NCBI RefSeq assembly: GCF_963678635.1
Contig: NC_087066.1
Location: 51,784,312 to 51,848,311, forward strand
Direction of reading: 5' to 3'
From: Symsagittifera roscoffensis
Taxonomy: Eukaryota > Xenacoelomorpha > Acoela > Convolutidae
DNA length: 64,000 nucleotides
The notes below the pieces were generated by a model. It saw only the letters and a program-made list of their open reading frames with translations. It ran no database searches and was not told the origin of the DNA. The position numbers and the translations under genes are program-made. Below are positions 23,701 through 29,283 of this stretch, in pieces (position 1 is the first letter of the stretch; each line of letters opens with the position of its first letter).

Positions 23701-24721
23701 TAACTCATAAACAGAGTCGGACTACGTCAAAAACTGAATTTTTTAATATAGGTTTGACACACGCAAAGCTTCAATATAAAACAAGGAAGCAAGGAAGCCG
23801 CTAAGTCGAAAACAAAATCGAAAATGTCGAAAAAACCAAATCTACCAAATTGAATAACGCTACCTTTGACATAAAATCATGCCAAGACAATATAATCCGA
23901 AACTAGCACCTGAAGAAAATTTACCAAGCGGTAACATAGCTGAAAATACCTTAGTAGAAACCCTTTAAGCCGAAAAAAATTCAATAAGACTTCAGATATA
24001 TAAAAGTTATAAGGCCCCCGTACCCTCAAAACACGAATTTTAAAAAAAAAACGGAAAACGAACCGACGGAAACTAGGACGAAAACCCTGAATCCGAAAAA
24101 AAATTCAACACTTTTCAAGAAAATTATTTGAAAAAACATTTACAGCCTGAAACGAACTCAACCTATCTACTACTTAAACGATGGTAATTATATTTGAATT
24201 TCCAACAAACTGAGCATGTCAGCCATGTTTGCCATTCGTACTACAGACTATTCTGTGAACGAAGTTACTTATGGGGGGGAAGCCTAGTACCCGATTGCAA
24301 TACCCTTGTTAAAAATCCCTAAAACCATTCATTCCACCAAAAGTCACTCCAATACTAGAAAAATTACTGCCTTAAATAATTTGTTGTTTGCATTCTTGAA
24401 ACTTTTTACCACCCTGAAAATCAAATCCTTTCGCCCAATCTAAATGTAATATTAATTTACATCCAATGTCTTTCCAGATGTTCACATTTCTCCCATAAAA
24501 GTGAGATTTTTAAAGAAAAAACGTCTTATTCCAGATTACAAGACACTCGCAAGTGTATTTAGTTCTTGATGACAATAAAGGTTAACTTGCGTTGCACACA
24601 AAATTGCAAAATAGTCACCCTGGGGTTCAAACATCCGAGTCCGCTGTGATGCACTGCCCATTGATTGGGTTCGCGGCATTTTTGAAGGCGGTGGCCCAAA
24701 GCCACCAGATGGCTGTGACAT
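5576..24721 (-). CDS. CDK9: Cyclin-dependent kinase 9 (P-TEFb catalytic subunit), spliced
   Basis: This nuclear Ser/Thr kinase pairs with cyclin T and phosphorylates the RNA polymerase II CTD and pausing factors. Seven coding exons are read on the minus strand: 24721-24619, 16734-16568, 16497-16155, 16084-15863, 15271-15123, 13055-12846 and 5722-5576. Phases match at every junction and give 446 codons plus stop, against 372 residues in human. Motifs: Gly loop GKGTFGEV (99-106), catalytic Lys about 125, PITALRE (137-143), HRD (224-226), DFG (244-246), T-loop NRFTN with Thr about 263, [10 protein letters not shown], and a C-terminus ending FDRVY. About 90 His/Pro/Gln-rich residues precede the kinase domain. 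The last intron uses a GC donor. Repeats fill the long introns, but no exon is visibly broken, so the gene is likely functional. Confidence 0.92.
6055..6379 (+). repeat. BEL/Pao 5' LTR
   Basis: The first ~225 bases match 12200-12420, including ctaccgcaaatttttccaac and ttacacaaaatcaag. The 3' end is placed just before a PBS-like TGGCGCC. That end is approximate because the downstream LTR copy is truncated or diverged. Confidence 0.6.
6380..6397 (+). promoter_or_regulatory. Candidate primer-binding site of the BEL/Pao element
   Basis: TGGCGCCCTAAAATTTG starts where the LTR should end. TGGCGCC is complementary to a tRNA 3' end ending GGCGCCA, a common PBS start in LTR elements. The preceding 20 bases contain a near-duplicate, gcgccctaaaatttta. 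Confidence 0.45.
7020..7985. repeat. ~55-65-bp minisatellite in the BEL/Pao leader
   Basis: About fifteen imperfect units contain cttcgagcctctctgggttct, then a ccgagctt-type block and atctagctcatcgctttg. Early units (7020-7230) are shorter and built on ccttccttcgagtctt. The array lies between the PBS and gag. Open frames across it (for example 7238-7489) are by-products of the repeat. Confidence 0.85.
8247..9775 (+). pseudogene. BEL/Pao gag remnant
   Basis: It begins ATG at 8247 ([11 protein letters not shown]). The frame is soon interrupted and continues in pieces at 8390-8680, 9388-9570 and 9470-9775. The last piece has the Cys/His cluster [13 protein letters not shown] (C-x2-C-x3-H-x4-C), a zinc-knuckle-like motif typical of Pao gag. 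Several internal frameshifts and stops make it non-functional. Confidence 0.6.
9840..11600 (+). pseudogene. BEL/Pao pol remnant (RT, A17 protease-like, RNase H, integrase)
   Basis: The piece near 9900-10080 resembles the Pao RT region. The piece at 10223-10681 ([20 protein letters not shown] and [12 protein letters not shown]) matches the region after RT in Pao elements annotated as peptidase A17/Pao. The piece at 11081-11506 has an integrase HHCC-like start and a DYAGPF block at the beginning of the core. Stops interrupt every piece, so the polyprotein is dead. Confidence 0.65.
12200..12420 (+). repeat. BEL/Pao 3' LTR (partial)
   Basis: It is similar over about 220 bases to 6055-6280. Beyond 12420 the match fades, so the LTR end is lost or highly diverged. 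A near-palindrome around 12465-12485 (acttctgccacggaagt) lies downstream. Confidence 0.6.
12846..13055 (-). CDS. CDK9: CDK9 coding exon 6 with GC donor
   Basis: The acceptor is TTAG before ACG TGG ([13 protein letters not shown]). It encodes [22 protein letters not shown] and ends TACAAG, followed by GCAAGT. That is the strong consensus of the minority GC-AG intron class, and the frame resumes correctly at 5722. Without splicing, the frame would run to a stop at 12768. Confidence 0.85.
13536..14930. repeat. Three-copy diverged repeat in CDK9 intron
   Basis: Copies start near 13536, 14025 and 14605 with a cagacagttg-aagagt-gatgaacgc block. They continue through a poly-A stretch, gagaaaactgg-tcaa and gatcacgtttttcgtgac. 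Copy 2 is interrupted or followed by a tRNA-like SINE (14300-14490). A related segment occurs at about 3115-3200. No coding potential is seen. Confidence 0.6.
14300..14490 (-). mobile_element. tRNA-derived SINE, copy 1
   Basis: On the minus strand 14482-14412 reads as a tRNA-like head. It has an A-box-like TGACTGAGTGG and, about 35 bases on, a B-box-like AGTTCGAATC. A body follows, shared with 17420-17610 (cgaagctt-cttcgca-acacta, then gacaaaaa-cactcctataaa). Pol III promoter boxes plus two copies support a SINE rather than a tRNA gene. Confidence 0.6.
15123..15271 (-). CDS. CDK9: CDK9 coding exon 5
   Basis: It has a TTCCAG acceptor and an ATTCAG/GTAAAA donor. It encodes [20 protein letters not shown] and on to LCGSIDIQ, the activation-segment end and F/G helices of the kinase C-lobe. 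Confidence 0.93.
15345..15790. repeat. Repeat B copy 1 (possible second SINE family)
   Basis: It aligns with 17630-18060. Shared blocks in order are cacaagcaaaaa-ata, agcagtaccagtcaattt, atttatagagc-gacgcatttt and ccgaccctgcccaggttcga, then ggttattgatcaaaatgaac. The ggttcgaac segment is B-box-like on either strand. Frames across it also overlap CDK9 intron sequence. Confidence 0.6.
15863..16084 (-). CDS. CDK9: CDK9 coding exon 4
   Basis: It has a TTTTTCAG acceptor and a TTAG/GTGAGC donor. It encodes the catalytic loop [16 protein letters not shown], the T-loop [11 protein letters not shown] and YRPPELLLG. Confidence 0.95.
16155..16497 (-). CDS. CDK9: CDK9 coding exon 3
   Basis: It has a TTTCAG acceptor and an AAAAG/GTTAGT donor. 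It encodes the N-lobe: Gly-rich loop, AMK lysine, PITALRE helix and the hinge-side motif [10 protein letters not shown]. It ends after the first base of a Gly codon. Confidence 0.95.
16568..16734 (-). CDS. CDK9: CDK9 coding exon 2
   Basis: The acceptor is CTCAG and the donor is AAG/GTTGAT. The exon encodes a His/Pro/Gln-rich linker and then the start of the conserved region ([15 protein letters not shown]), which corresponds to the CPFCDEVSKY region of animal CDK9. It joins exon 1 across a split Ala codon. Confidence 0.85.
17420..17610 (-). mobile_element. tRNA-derived SINE, copy 2
   Basis: Same layout as the copy at 14300-14490. The tRNA-like head lies around 17603-17536 on the minus strand, followed by a body with cgaagctttgcttcgcata. 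The head is more diverged. Confidence 0.55.
17630..18060. repeat. Repeat B copy 2
   Basis: Second copy of the repeat at 15345-15790, in the same orientation. Both copies sit next to SINE-like or CDK9 intronic sequence, so SINE plus repeat B may be parts of one composite repeat. Confidence 0.6.
18218..18689. repeat. Recent 236-bp tandem duplication
   Basis: Units at 18218-18453 and 18454-18689 are almost identical; one clear difference is attttgaact versus attttaaact. Each holds cgtttcatgtatctgtga and tataaaaggagctcaac. Confidence 0.9.
18880..19260. repeat. Dispersed repeat family, copy 2
   Basis: Same orientation and landmark order as 3990-4310, including aggtcgtggcc and gagaattggcagggta. 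It lies inside CDK9 intron 1. Confidence 0.55.
19471..19522. repeat. Two-copy 26-bp tandem repeat
   Basis: Two exact, adjacent 26-base copies, each containing gatgggtttgggtcattttt. They create a short open frame at 19444-19626 that is not supported as a gene. Confidence 0.85.
19589..20143 (-). pseudogene. Envelope-like ORF fragment of a retroelement
   Basis: A 184-residue frame begins [20 protein letters not shown]. It contains [12 protein letters not shown] followed by a Cys-spaced region (Cys in YAKCLG, RICHQ, SSCLA and VCDTE). This pattern resembles the ectodomain of envelope proteins in errantivirus-like and BEL-type env-bearing retroelements. No signal peptide, fusion peptide or membrane anchor is visible in the surviving frame. 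Family assignment rests on pattern only. It lies on the CDK9 strand inside intron 1. Confidence 0.4.
20566..21002 (+). CDS. JmjC-type exon on the strand opposite CDK9
   Basis: A TTTTTTCAG acceptor before 20566 and a CAG/GTGAGT donor after 21002 frame a 437-base open exon. The protein has the JmjC-like metal site FHCDYDE, then GCGTKIWFF and [13 protein letters not shown], the order expected in the JmjC fold (HxD, GxKxW, QxxGDxxYLP). The phase-2 end implies a following exon, which should supply the last metal-binding His. I could not find it nearby. It may be one exon of a nested gene or a captured fragment. Confidence 0.5.
21360..22390. repeat. ~170-bp satellite array, six to seven units
   Basis: The landmark ttcgggtcccaaaattgtg starts at 21407, 21581, 21755, 21925 and 22094. 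A variant starts at 22263 with first bases tacggg. Unit lengths are therefore 174, 174, 170, 169 and 169. Each unit also contains gagatctctaggaagttgac and gcgctaggaaggggatccgc. Both-strand open frames across it are repeat artefacts. It directly follows the minus-strand macro-domain frame. Confidence 0.92.
22416..22998 (-). pseudogene. TARG1-like macro-domain ORF with one in-frame stop
   Basis: On the minus strand a frame with a basic N-terminal segment enters [20 protein letters not shown] and later [10 protein letters not shown]. It meets a TAA at 22614-22616 and continues in the same frame with [17 protein letters not shown] and [10 protein letters not shown] to a TAG at 22416. The order matches the OARD1/TARG1 type of macro domain: SLAHCIS-like phosphate loop, LVTK strand, LPKIGCDLD loop and final DIKV strand. 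These enzymes remove ADP-ribose from acidic residues. The single stop inside the domain implies a pseudogene or readthrough. It sits in CDK9 intron 1 among retroelement debris. Confidence 0.65.
23030..23299 (-). pseudogene. Proline-rich retroelement-like ORF fragment
   Basis: The frame begins [20 protein letters not shown], becomes acidic, then ends [20 protein letters not shown] before a stop. A low-complexity Ser/Thr frame overlaps upstream (23217-23438). It precedes the macro-domain ORF on the same strand in a different frame, so it could be the upstream part of the same decayed element. I recognise no domain. Confidence 0.35.
23455..24618. other. CDK9 intron 1, 5' part, no gene seen
   Basis: AT-rich sequence with no supported coding region on either strand. 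It lies between retroelement debris and CDK9 exon 1. Confidence 0.55.
24619..24721 (-). CDS. CDK9: CDK9 coding exon 1
   Basis: It starts at the ATG for [19 protein letters not shown] and ends CAG-G before a GTGACT donor, in phase 1. A TTTTAG acceptor-like site sits immediately upstream of the ATG (near 24728), and a GTAAGT donor lies near 24850 on this strand. This suggests a spliced 5' UTR. Confidence 0.75.
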
Positions 24722-25130
24722 TTCTCACCTAAAACACGAGGTATTTTGAGCGAATGTCTTAATTGCAATCAGTAAAATGCAACAGATAAACAAACACAAT
24801 TACAAATTGTAGTCAGTTAGGAACCTATCAAAGAAATGCCATACATACTTACATAATATAAACGTTAAAAGATGCCGATTATAAAATTTCCACAGATACT
24901 TAAACTATTTAAAAAATTTTGAAGAATCTTTGTTAAAAATTAATTTCAATAGTTTACGCAAATATGTGCATCGTCACGTTTTTAAAAAAATAATAATCTA
25001 AACGACGATATAACATTAATTTAAAAACGTTATTTACAATATTTCACAAAAAATTTTGGGTCCAACCCATCATGTTAAAAAATTAGCCAATCACAGTTGA
25101 CCTCTAAAATTCATTAATTAGATTAAAGCT
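24722..25130 (-). promoter_or_regulatory. CDK9 5' flank abutting an LTR
   Basis: Only about 410 bases separate the CDK9 start codon from the start of LTR homology at 25131. On the minus strand a GTAAGT near 24850 and a TTTTAG near 24728 could bound a 5' UTR intron. This would place the CDK9 promoter in or next to the retroelement LTR. This is inference, since no core promoter motif is decisive. Confidence 0.4.
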
Positions 25131-25696
25131 TCAGTGGGGAAGGAAAAATTCCGCGGAACCCTCCCGTGCCACAAATTGGGAGAGATAAGAACGTTATCTC
25201 GAGAAGATTAAGGGAGCGGAGGCTTGGTCCCCCAGAGACTGTTATATGGTGAAAGACTGTAGTAACTTAACTTTTTAGCTACTCTGATGCCATAGAACTT
25301 TGAATTAACACCGGTATTATTTGATGTTTTAGAAAATGAGTAGCTAGGAAGAGGAAAGGGTCAATCCATCTCCAATGGATTTAATATAGAACTGTCACAC
25401 AAAAACATGATAAAATAGGGTATTCGAGCCGTGTTTTTAATTGCAATCACGTAGTCTGAGGATCCGAGACTCAGCTATGTGGTTGTGTTCGCATGTAAAC
25501 GAAAGCTGATCAAAAGTCGTTTGACTGATGGCCTAAAAATAGTAACTTTTTACTTAGCCCTAAACAGACCAGAAAATCAACTGGCAAGGTCGAGACGGTG
25601 AAAAACGTGTAGGATTAAGGTAACTGACGCCTGCCAGTCGTTAATAGGTACTTTTTCTACGCGCCGTCGCTGTGTAGTATTTGGGCGAAGGTTACA
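25131..25696 (+). repeat. 5' LTR (truncated) of the giant element
   Basis: It matches 46349-46913 nearly throughout, from tcagtggggaagg to gggcgaa-gttaca. The first ~330 bases of the 3' LTR (46015-46348) have no counterpart upstream of 25131, so this copy lost its 5' end. With that end gone, no target-site duplication can be tested. Confidence 0.85.
25456..25474 (+). promoter_or_regulatory. Conserved LTR hairpin
   Basis: CTGAG, a 9-base loop, then CTCAG. The homologous position in the LTR at 52285-53592 (53369-53388) has CTGGG and CCCAG, so one base pair has changed on both sides. This suggests selection for an RNA stem. Confidence 0.55.
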
Positions 25697-25708
25697 TAGA
25701 CGTTTTTA

Positions 25709-25726
25709 TGGCGCTCCTGGGTGGGC
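25709..25726 (+). promoter_or_regulatory. Candidate primer-binding site
   Basis: TGGCGCTCCTGGGTGGG begins 12 bases after the LTR end. The second family member has TGGCGCTTCTGGGTG at 53605, also 12 bases after its LTR. The fixed position and TGG start suit a tRNA-primed PBS. I cannot identify the tRNA. Confidence 0.55.
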
Positions 25727-27800
25727 CTGTCAAAGGCATAAGACCATCATGATCAGCAAGCGTTTCAGCGACGAACCTTCCGCTCCGGGCGTATGCCCAA
25801 GTTAGAGGCCTTAATGACCGTTATTGTACTAGGGGGAAGGTGCATACCCTCCGCCTAGTACTATTTAGCTTTTTAACTTAGTTAACATTGAAAATTCCGG
25901 GGGCCGGAGGGTTAGGTGGGAAGTCATGAATCCGCTTATCCCAAGGTCTCAGGACCAAAAACAATTAAAGAGAAAGCGTAAAACCAAACAAAAAAGTGTA
26001 TAACTAAGAAAAAGCCAAAAACAAATTTATTTGAAAACAAAAAAGTACAAAAAACAGTAAACAAATCCAGAAAAGACCAAAAACAGTAAAAAACATAAAG
26101 TGACAGTTTATATGTTATTTCCGGACGAGATGTGATCTGACCTTCCTATTTGTTGTTGTTTTAGATTGATTTATATCCTTTCTGATAGAAAGATTGTGTG
26201 TTTTGGCGAAGGGTTGGATACCCTCCCTTGAGTGTAATTTGAGTATTTAAGCACGTTAATGGTGATTTTGCCGGTGGCCGGAGGGTAGAGTGGCAAGCTG
26301 ACCGACGTGTTCCACACTCAACAGGGACATCAGAGACAACATCCACAACGACTTTTGGGTATCGTTGAAACAATTTTAGTATCGTTCGGGTACTATTTTA
26401 TCAAAACTTAAGTGGTGGGGGGCAAGATTGGCGTGGTCCGATTGTACCCTCCATCGATTACAAATTTCCGAGTTAAGGGTCGTAATTCGGGTATTTTGGA
26501 GCAAAGGAGGGTTTAGTACTATTCGTTTACGACTACTAATAGGTTATTGTCCCTAGTATATATTATCTATCTCCTATTTAGACGAGAAACACCCAAATTT
26601 TGTCGAGAATTACTGATTTTCGACCAAACTATAGATCCCCAAAATTTTGGATATCCGAGCTTTTCCGAACAGCAAAAAGCTTTTGTACAGGGAGTTACTA
26701 CGTAGTTCGATCCCTCTAACTAAAGAAACCCCACGGAAAAAGACTTAGTAGAAGTTAGCGAAAACAAAAATTTTTCGATCAAGATTTTGATAATTTTCTG
26801 AATTTTGTCAATCTGTTTCGGGGATCGAGTTTTTGAGTTTTTAGAGTTAGAGCGATTAAATTTTTTGTGTTAGGAGCGTCCTAGAATAACGTGCTCGGTT
26901 ACTAGAGAAATTTTTGAGTAACCCTCCGACTAGCTCCGTGGATAGAGTTAACGACTTAGAGATTGGAAAAGGAAGGAATCGGAATCGGAGGGTCCAAATT
27001 TGATAGTTATTGGCTAAATTTTTGTCTCCAAACCAATTTTGGTCCGGTTTTTTGCATTATTCCAGTGCCGTACAGGGCTACTACGCTCGTTTCATTTATT
27101 TTTAGGCACTTTCAATAGGAATTGCGGAAAAAGTTTTTCAGAACCTATATTATAGGTGGTGAAAAAAGGCCATTTAGACAAACACGTTTTTGGCGATTTC
27201 TCAAAGACTAGCCAACCGATTGGGATAATTTTGGTACCATAAGTCGACGTTTTTGACCACTTTTCCGGACCGCAACCGTTTTTGGGTTGATAATCTCGAA
27301 AAATAAAATTTTTTAGAATTTGTTGGTTCGGAGGGTCCAAATTAGAGGTAACCCTCCGAGCGGCAGAAAATTTTTTATCAAATCACCTTTTTATCCCACT
27401 GGGAAGGTTGACCGTGTCAGCCAACCTAGTTTTAAGTCAGGTGGACCGCTTTTGGAGACTTTATCGCGGTAAAATAACCCTTTTTCTTAATTTTTGGGGA
27501 ACCCTCCGAAGTAACCCTCCGGAGTAGGCTAAGTGTCTTAACAACCCTCCGAAGTAACCCTCCGGAGTGACCTCCTAACAACCCTCCTTGTTAGAAACTT
27601 GAGGAAACCTTCTGTGGCAATTAGAGAAACGGAAAATATCCATTTAATTAAGATCATATTAGGATATTAGGCGTGCTTATTAGGATCATAGGAGCGCATT
27701 TTGACCCGGAAATTCGTGATCAACTTTGGATTCTAGATCGGGTGTATCAGAAGTACCCGAACCAAAAAAATGTTTTTTTTTATTGTGATTTTGGTTGTGT

Positions 27801-28110
27801 GGTTGCCTTGAGCTACTTAATAGGAACGTTCGGGCAATCCGGGGACAAATAAAAGAAGACCTCGGTGAGTGTATTATGCAAATACACACTCACTTGAGAA
27901 GAAAACTTGTTCCCTGCTCTCGTGCACTTGGAGCGTTCCTGGTGTGGGGGACCTTTTTCCTAGACTTTGGAGATTTTCGATCAGAGGTTGCCTTGAGCTA
28001 CTTAGTAGGACAGCTCGGGCAATCGCAGGACACCTAAAAGAAGACCTCGGTGGGTGTAATAGGAAAATACACACTCACTTGAGAAGACTGTGTCCTGGGC
28101 TTCGTTCTTT
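27801..28110 (+). repeat. 185-bp leader tandem repeat with hairpins
   Basis: Units start at 27801 and 27986 with ggttgccttgagctactta. Both contain aaaagaagacctcggtg and a foldable gtg(a/g)gtgta...tacacactcac segment. The second element has a shortened counterpart near 56230-56290 (agctcgggcaatccg, then ggtgggtgcaatag...ccacc). Confidence 0.75.
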
Positions 28111-28177
28111 CGGATCGTTCCGATTGAGGGAAGTCTTTTTCTTTAAGACTAATTTTTATTGATTTGTTTCTGAATCA

Positions 28178-28221
28178 TCACTGCTTTTTACCAAAGATTG
28201 TTTGATTTAACAAAGCAGTGA
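28178..28221 (+). promoter_or_regulatory. 10-bp leader hairpin
   Basis: tcactgcttt (28178-28187) pairs perfectly with aaagcagtga (28212-28221) around a 24-base loop, about 500 bases before gag. Confidence 0.5.
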
Positions 28222-28681
28222 CTTGATAAGAGTGTGGCGGTAAATTGATACTGACGAAAGGTCGCTGTCACCTGTAGGATATTCTTATCTGATTATCAAT
28301 TGTGTTTTGTGTAATGATTATATCTTGTGAAAATTTTGTGATACCGTTATACTATACAACAGGGTTGAGTTATCATTATATCAATACTGAGTAGGCCCTG
28401 TGTGTGTAACTTTAGCTGAGTCACTAAGATTGTCATTGAGAAATCTAAGAGACATTTTTGATACTCACGAGATCGAAGAGGCAGCGTTAAGTAATTTAAC
28501 TTGCACTTGTTTGCGGTACGTGTGCATCGCCATCAAATTATAAGAATATTGTTATTTGGTAAAAAGTCTGCAGCCCAGGGACTCGTTAGGATCGACTACT
28601 AAGATTCCCAGGCTGAGCAAGGGAAGCACGCGAAAATTTTAAACTAGGCGTAGCCAGTCCTCGTTTAGCAGCGCTTCCGAC

Positions 28682-29212
28682 GTGTTTGCTGAAAACGAAT
28701 CGACTAAAGGTCAACCTGATCTTTCAGTGAGCGAAATGAAACTAAGGAGCGAGAAAAACCTCGATGGCGATCAAGGGCGGAGCGCCGAGGCCGGACCCGC
28801 GAGCGAAACGCTTGTGGACCCCTTTGACGAAGGAGAACAGACGCTTATTCGACCCGATTTTGAACCGAGCGAGGACCTCGAGCGGAAGTAAGTCGAGAGG
28901 ACGGAGGAGACCTCGGAGCGTTCCGAGTTCGAGCCGCGAGAGGAAGTGTTATTCAGGGGAATGTCCAAATTGGAGACCAAGAGTCATAGGTGGAGAGGAG
29001 AATTTTCACATCCAGCTAACACCCACTCATCTCTGGCCAAGCAGAGCAACAACGCGATGATGTCGAGCATAAGCCCGAGTGAAGAACAACCGGGTTCGAA
29101 GGCCAAGAAGAGCTGGAAGTCTTTGTATGATGAGCGCATGGCGTCACTACGAACTGAAGGTTTATCTTCCGGTTATGACCACCCGGAGATAACCCATCCG
29201 GTCGTGAACTAA
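28682..29212 (+). pseudogene. Broken N-terminal gag segment
   Basis: One frame runs from about 28682 to 29212, broken by a TAA at 28889-28891. It encodes an acidic, charged leader (SVSEMKLRSEKNLDGDQ, later KSWKSLYDERMASLRTEGL). No ATG opens it at 28682. It lies just upstream of gag-protease in a different frame, so it is probably the original N-terminus of Gag separated by a frameshift around 29213-29284. Confidence 0.45.
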
Positions 29213-29283
29213 GAGTAGGCCCTGTGCCGTGCCCAAGAAAAGACATGAGCGGGAACGCGTCGTCCGCCTCGTAGACCAGGCCC

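Larger units (their letters stand above)
25727..28681 (+). other. Structured 3-kb leader of the giant element
   Basis: No long ORF is present. The region is rich in ccggaggg/ccctccgg motifs. It contains exact 25-base repeats at 27501-27525 and 27544-27568, a 185-base tandem repeat with hairpins (27801-28110) and a 10-bp hairpin (28178-28221). A stretch near 26125-26165 (gatgtgatctgacc...) recurs at 53970-54005 in the second element. A long structured leader suggests packaging or translation signals, which is inference. Confidence 0.6.
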
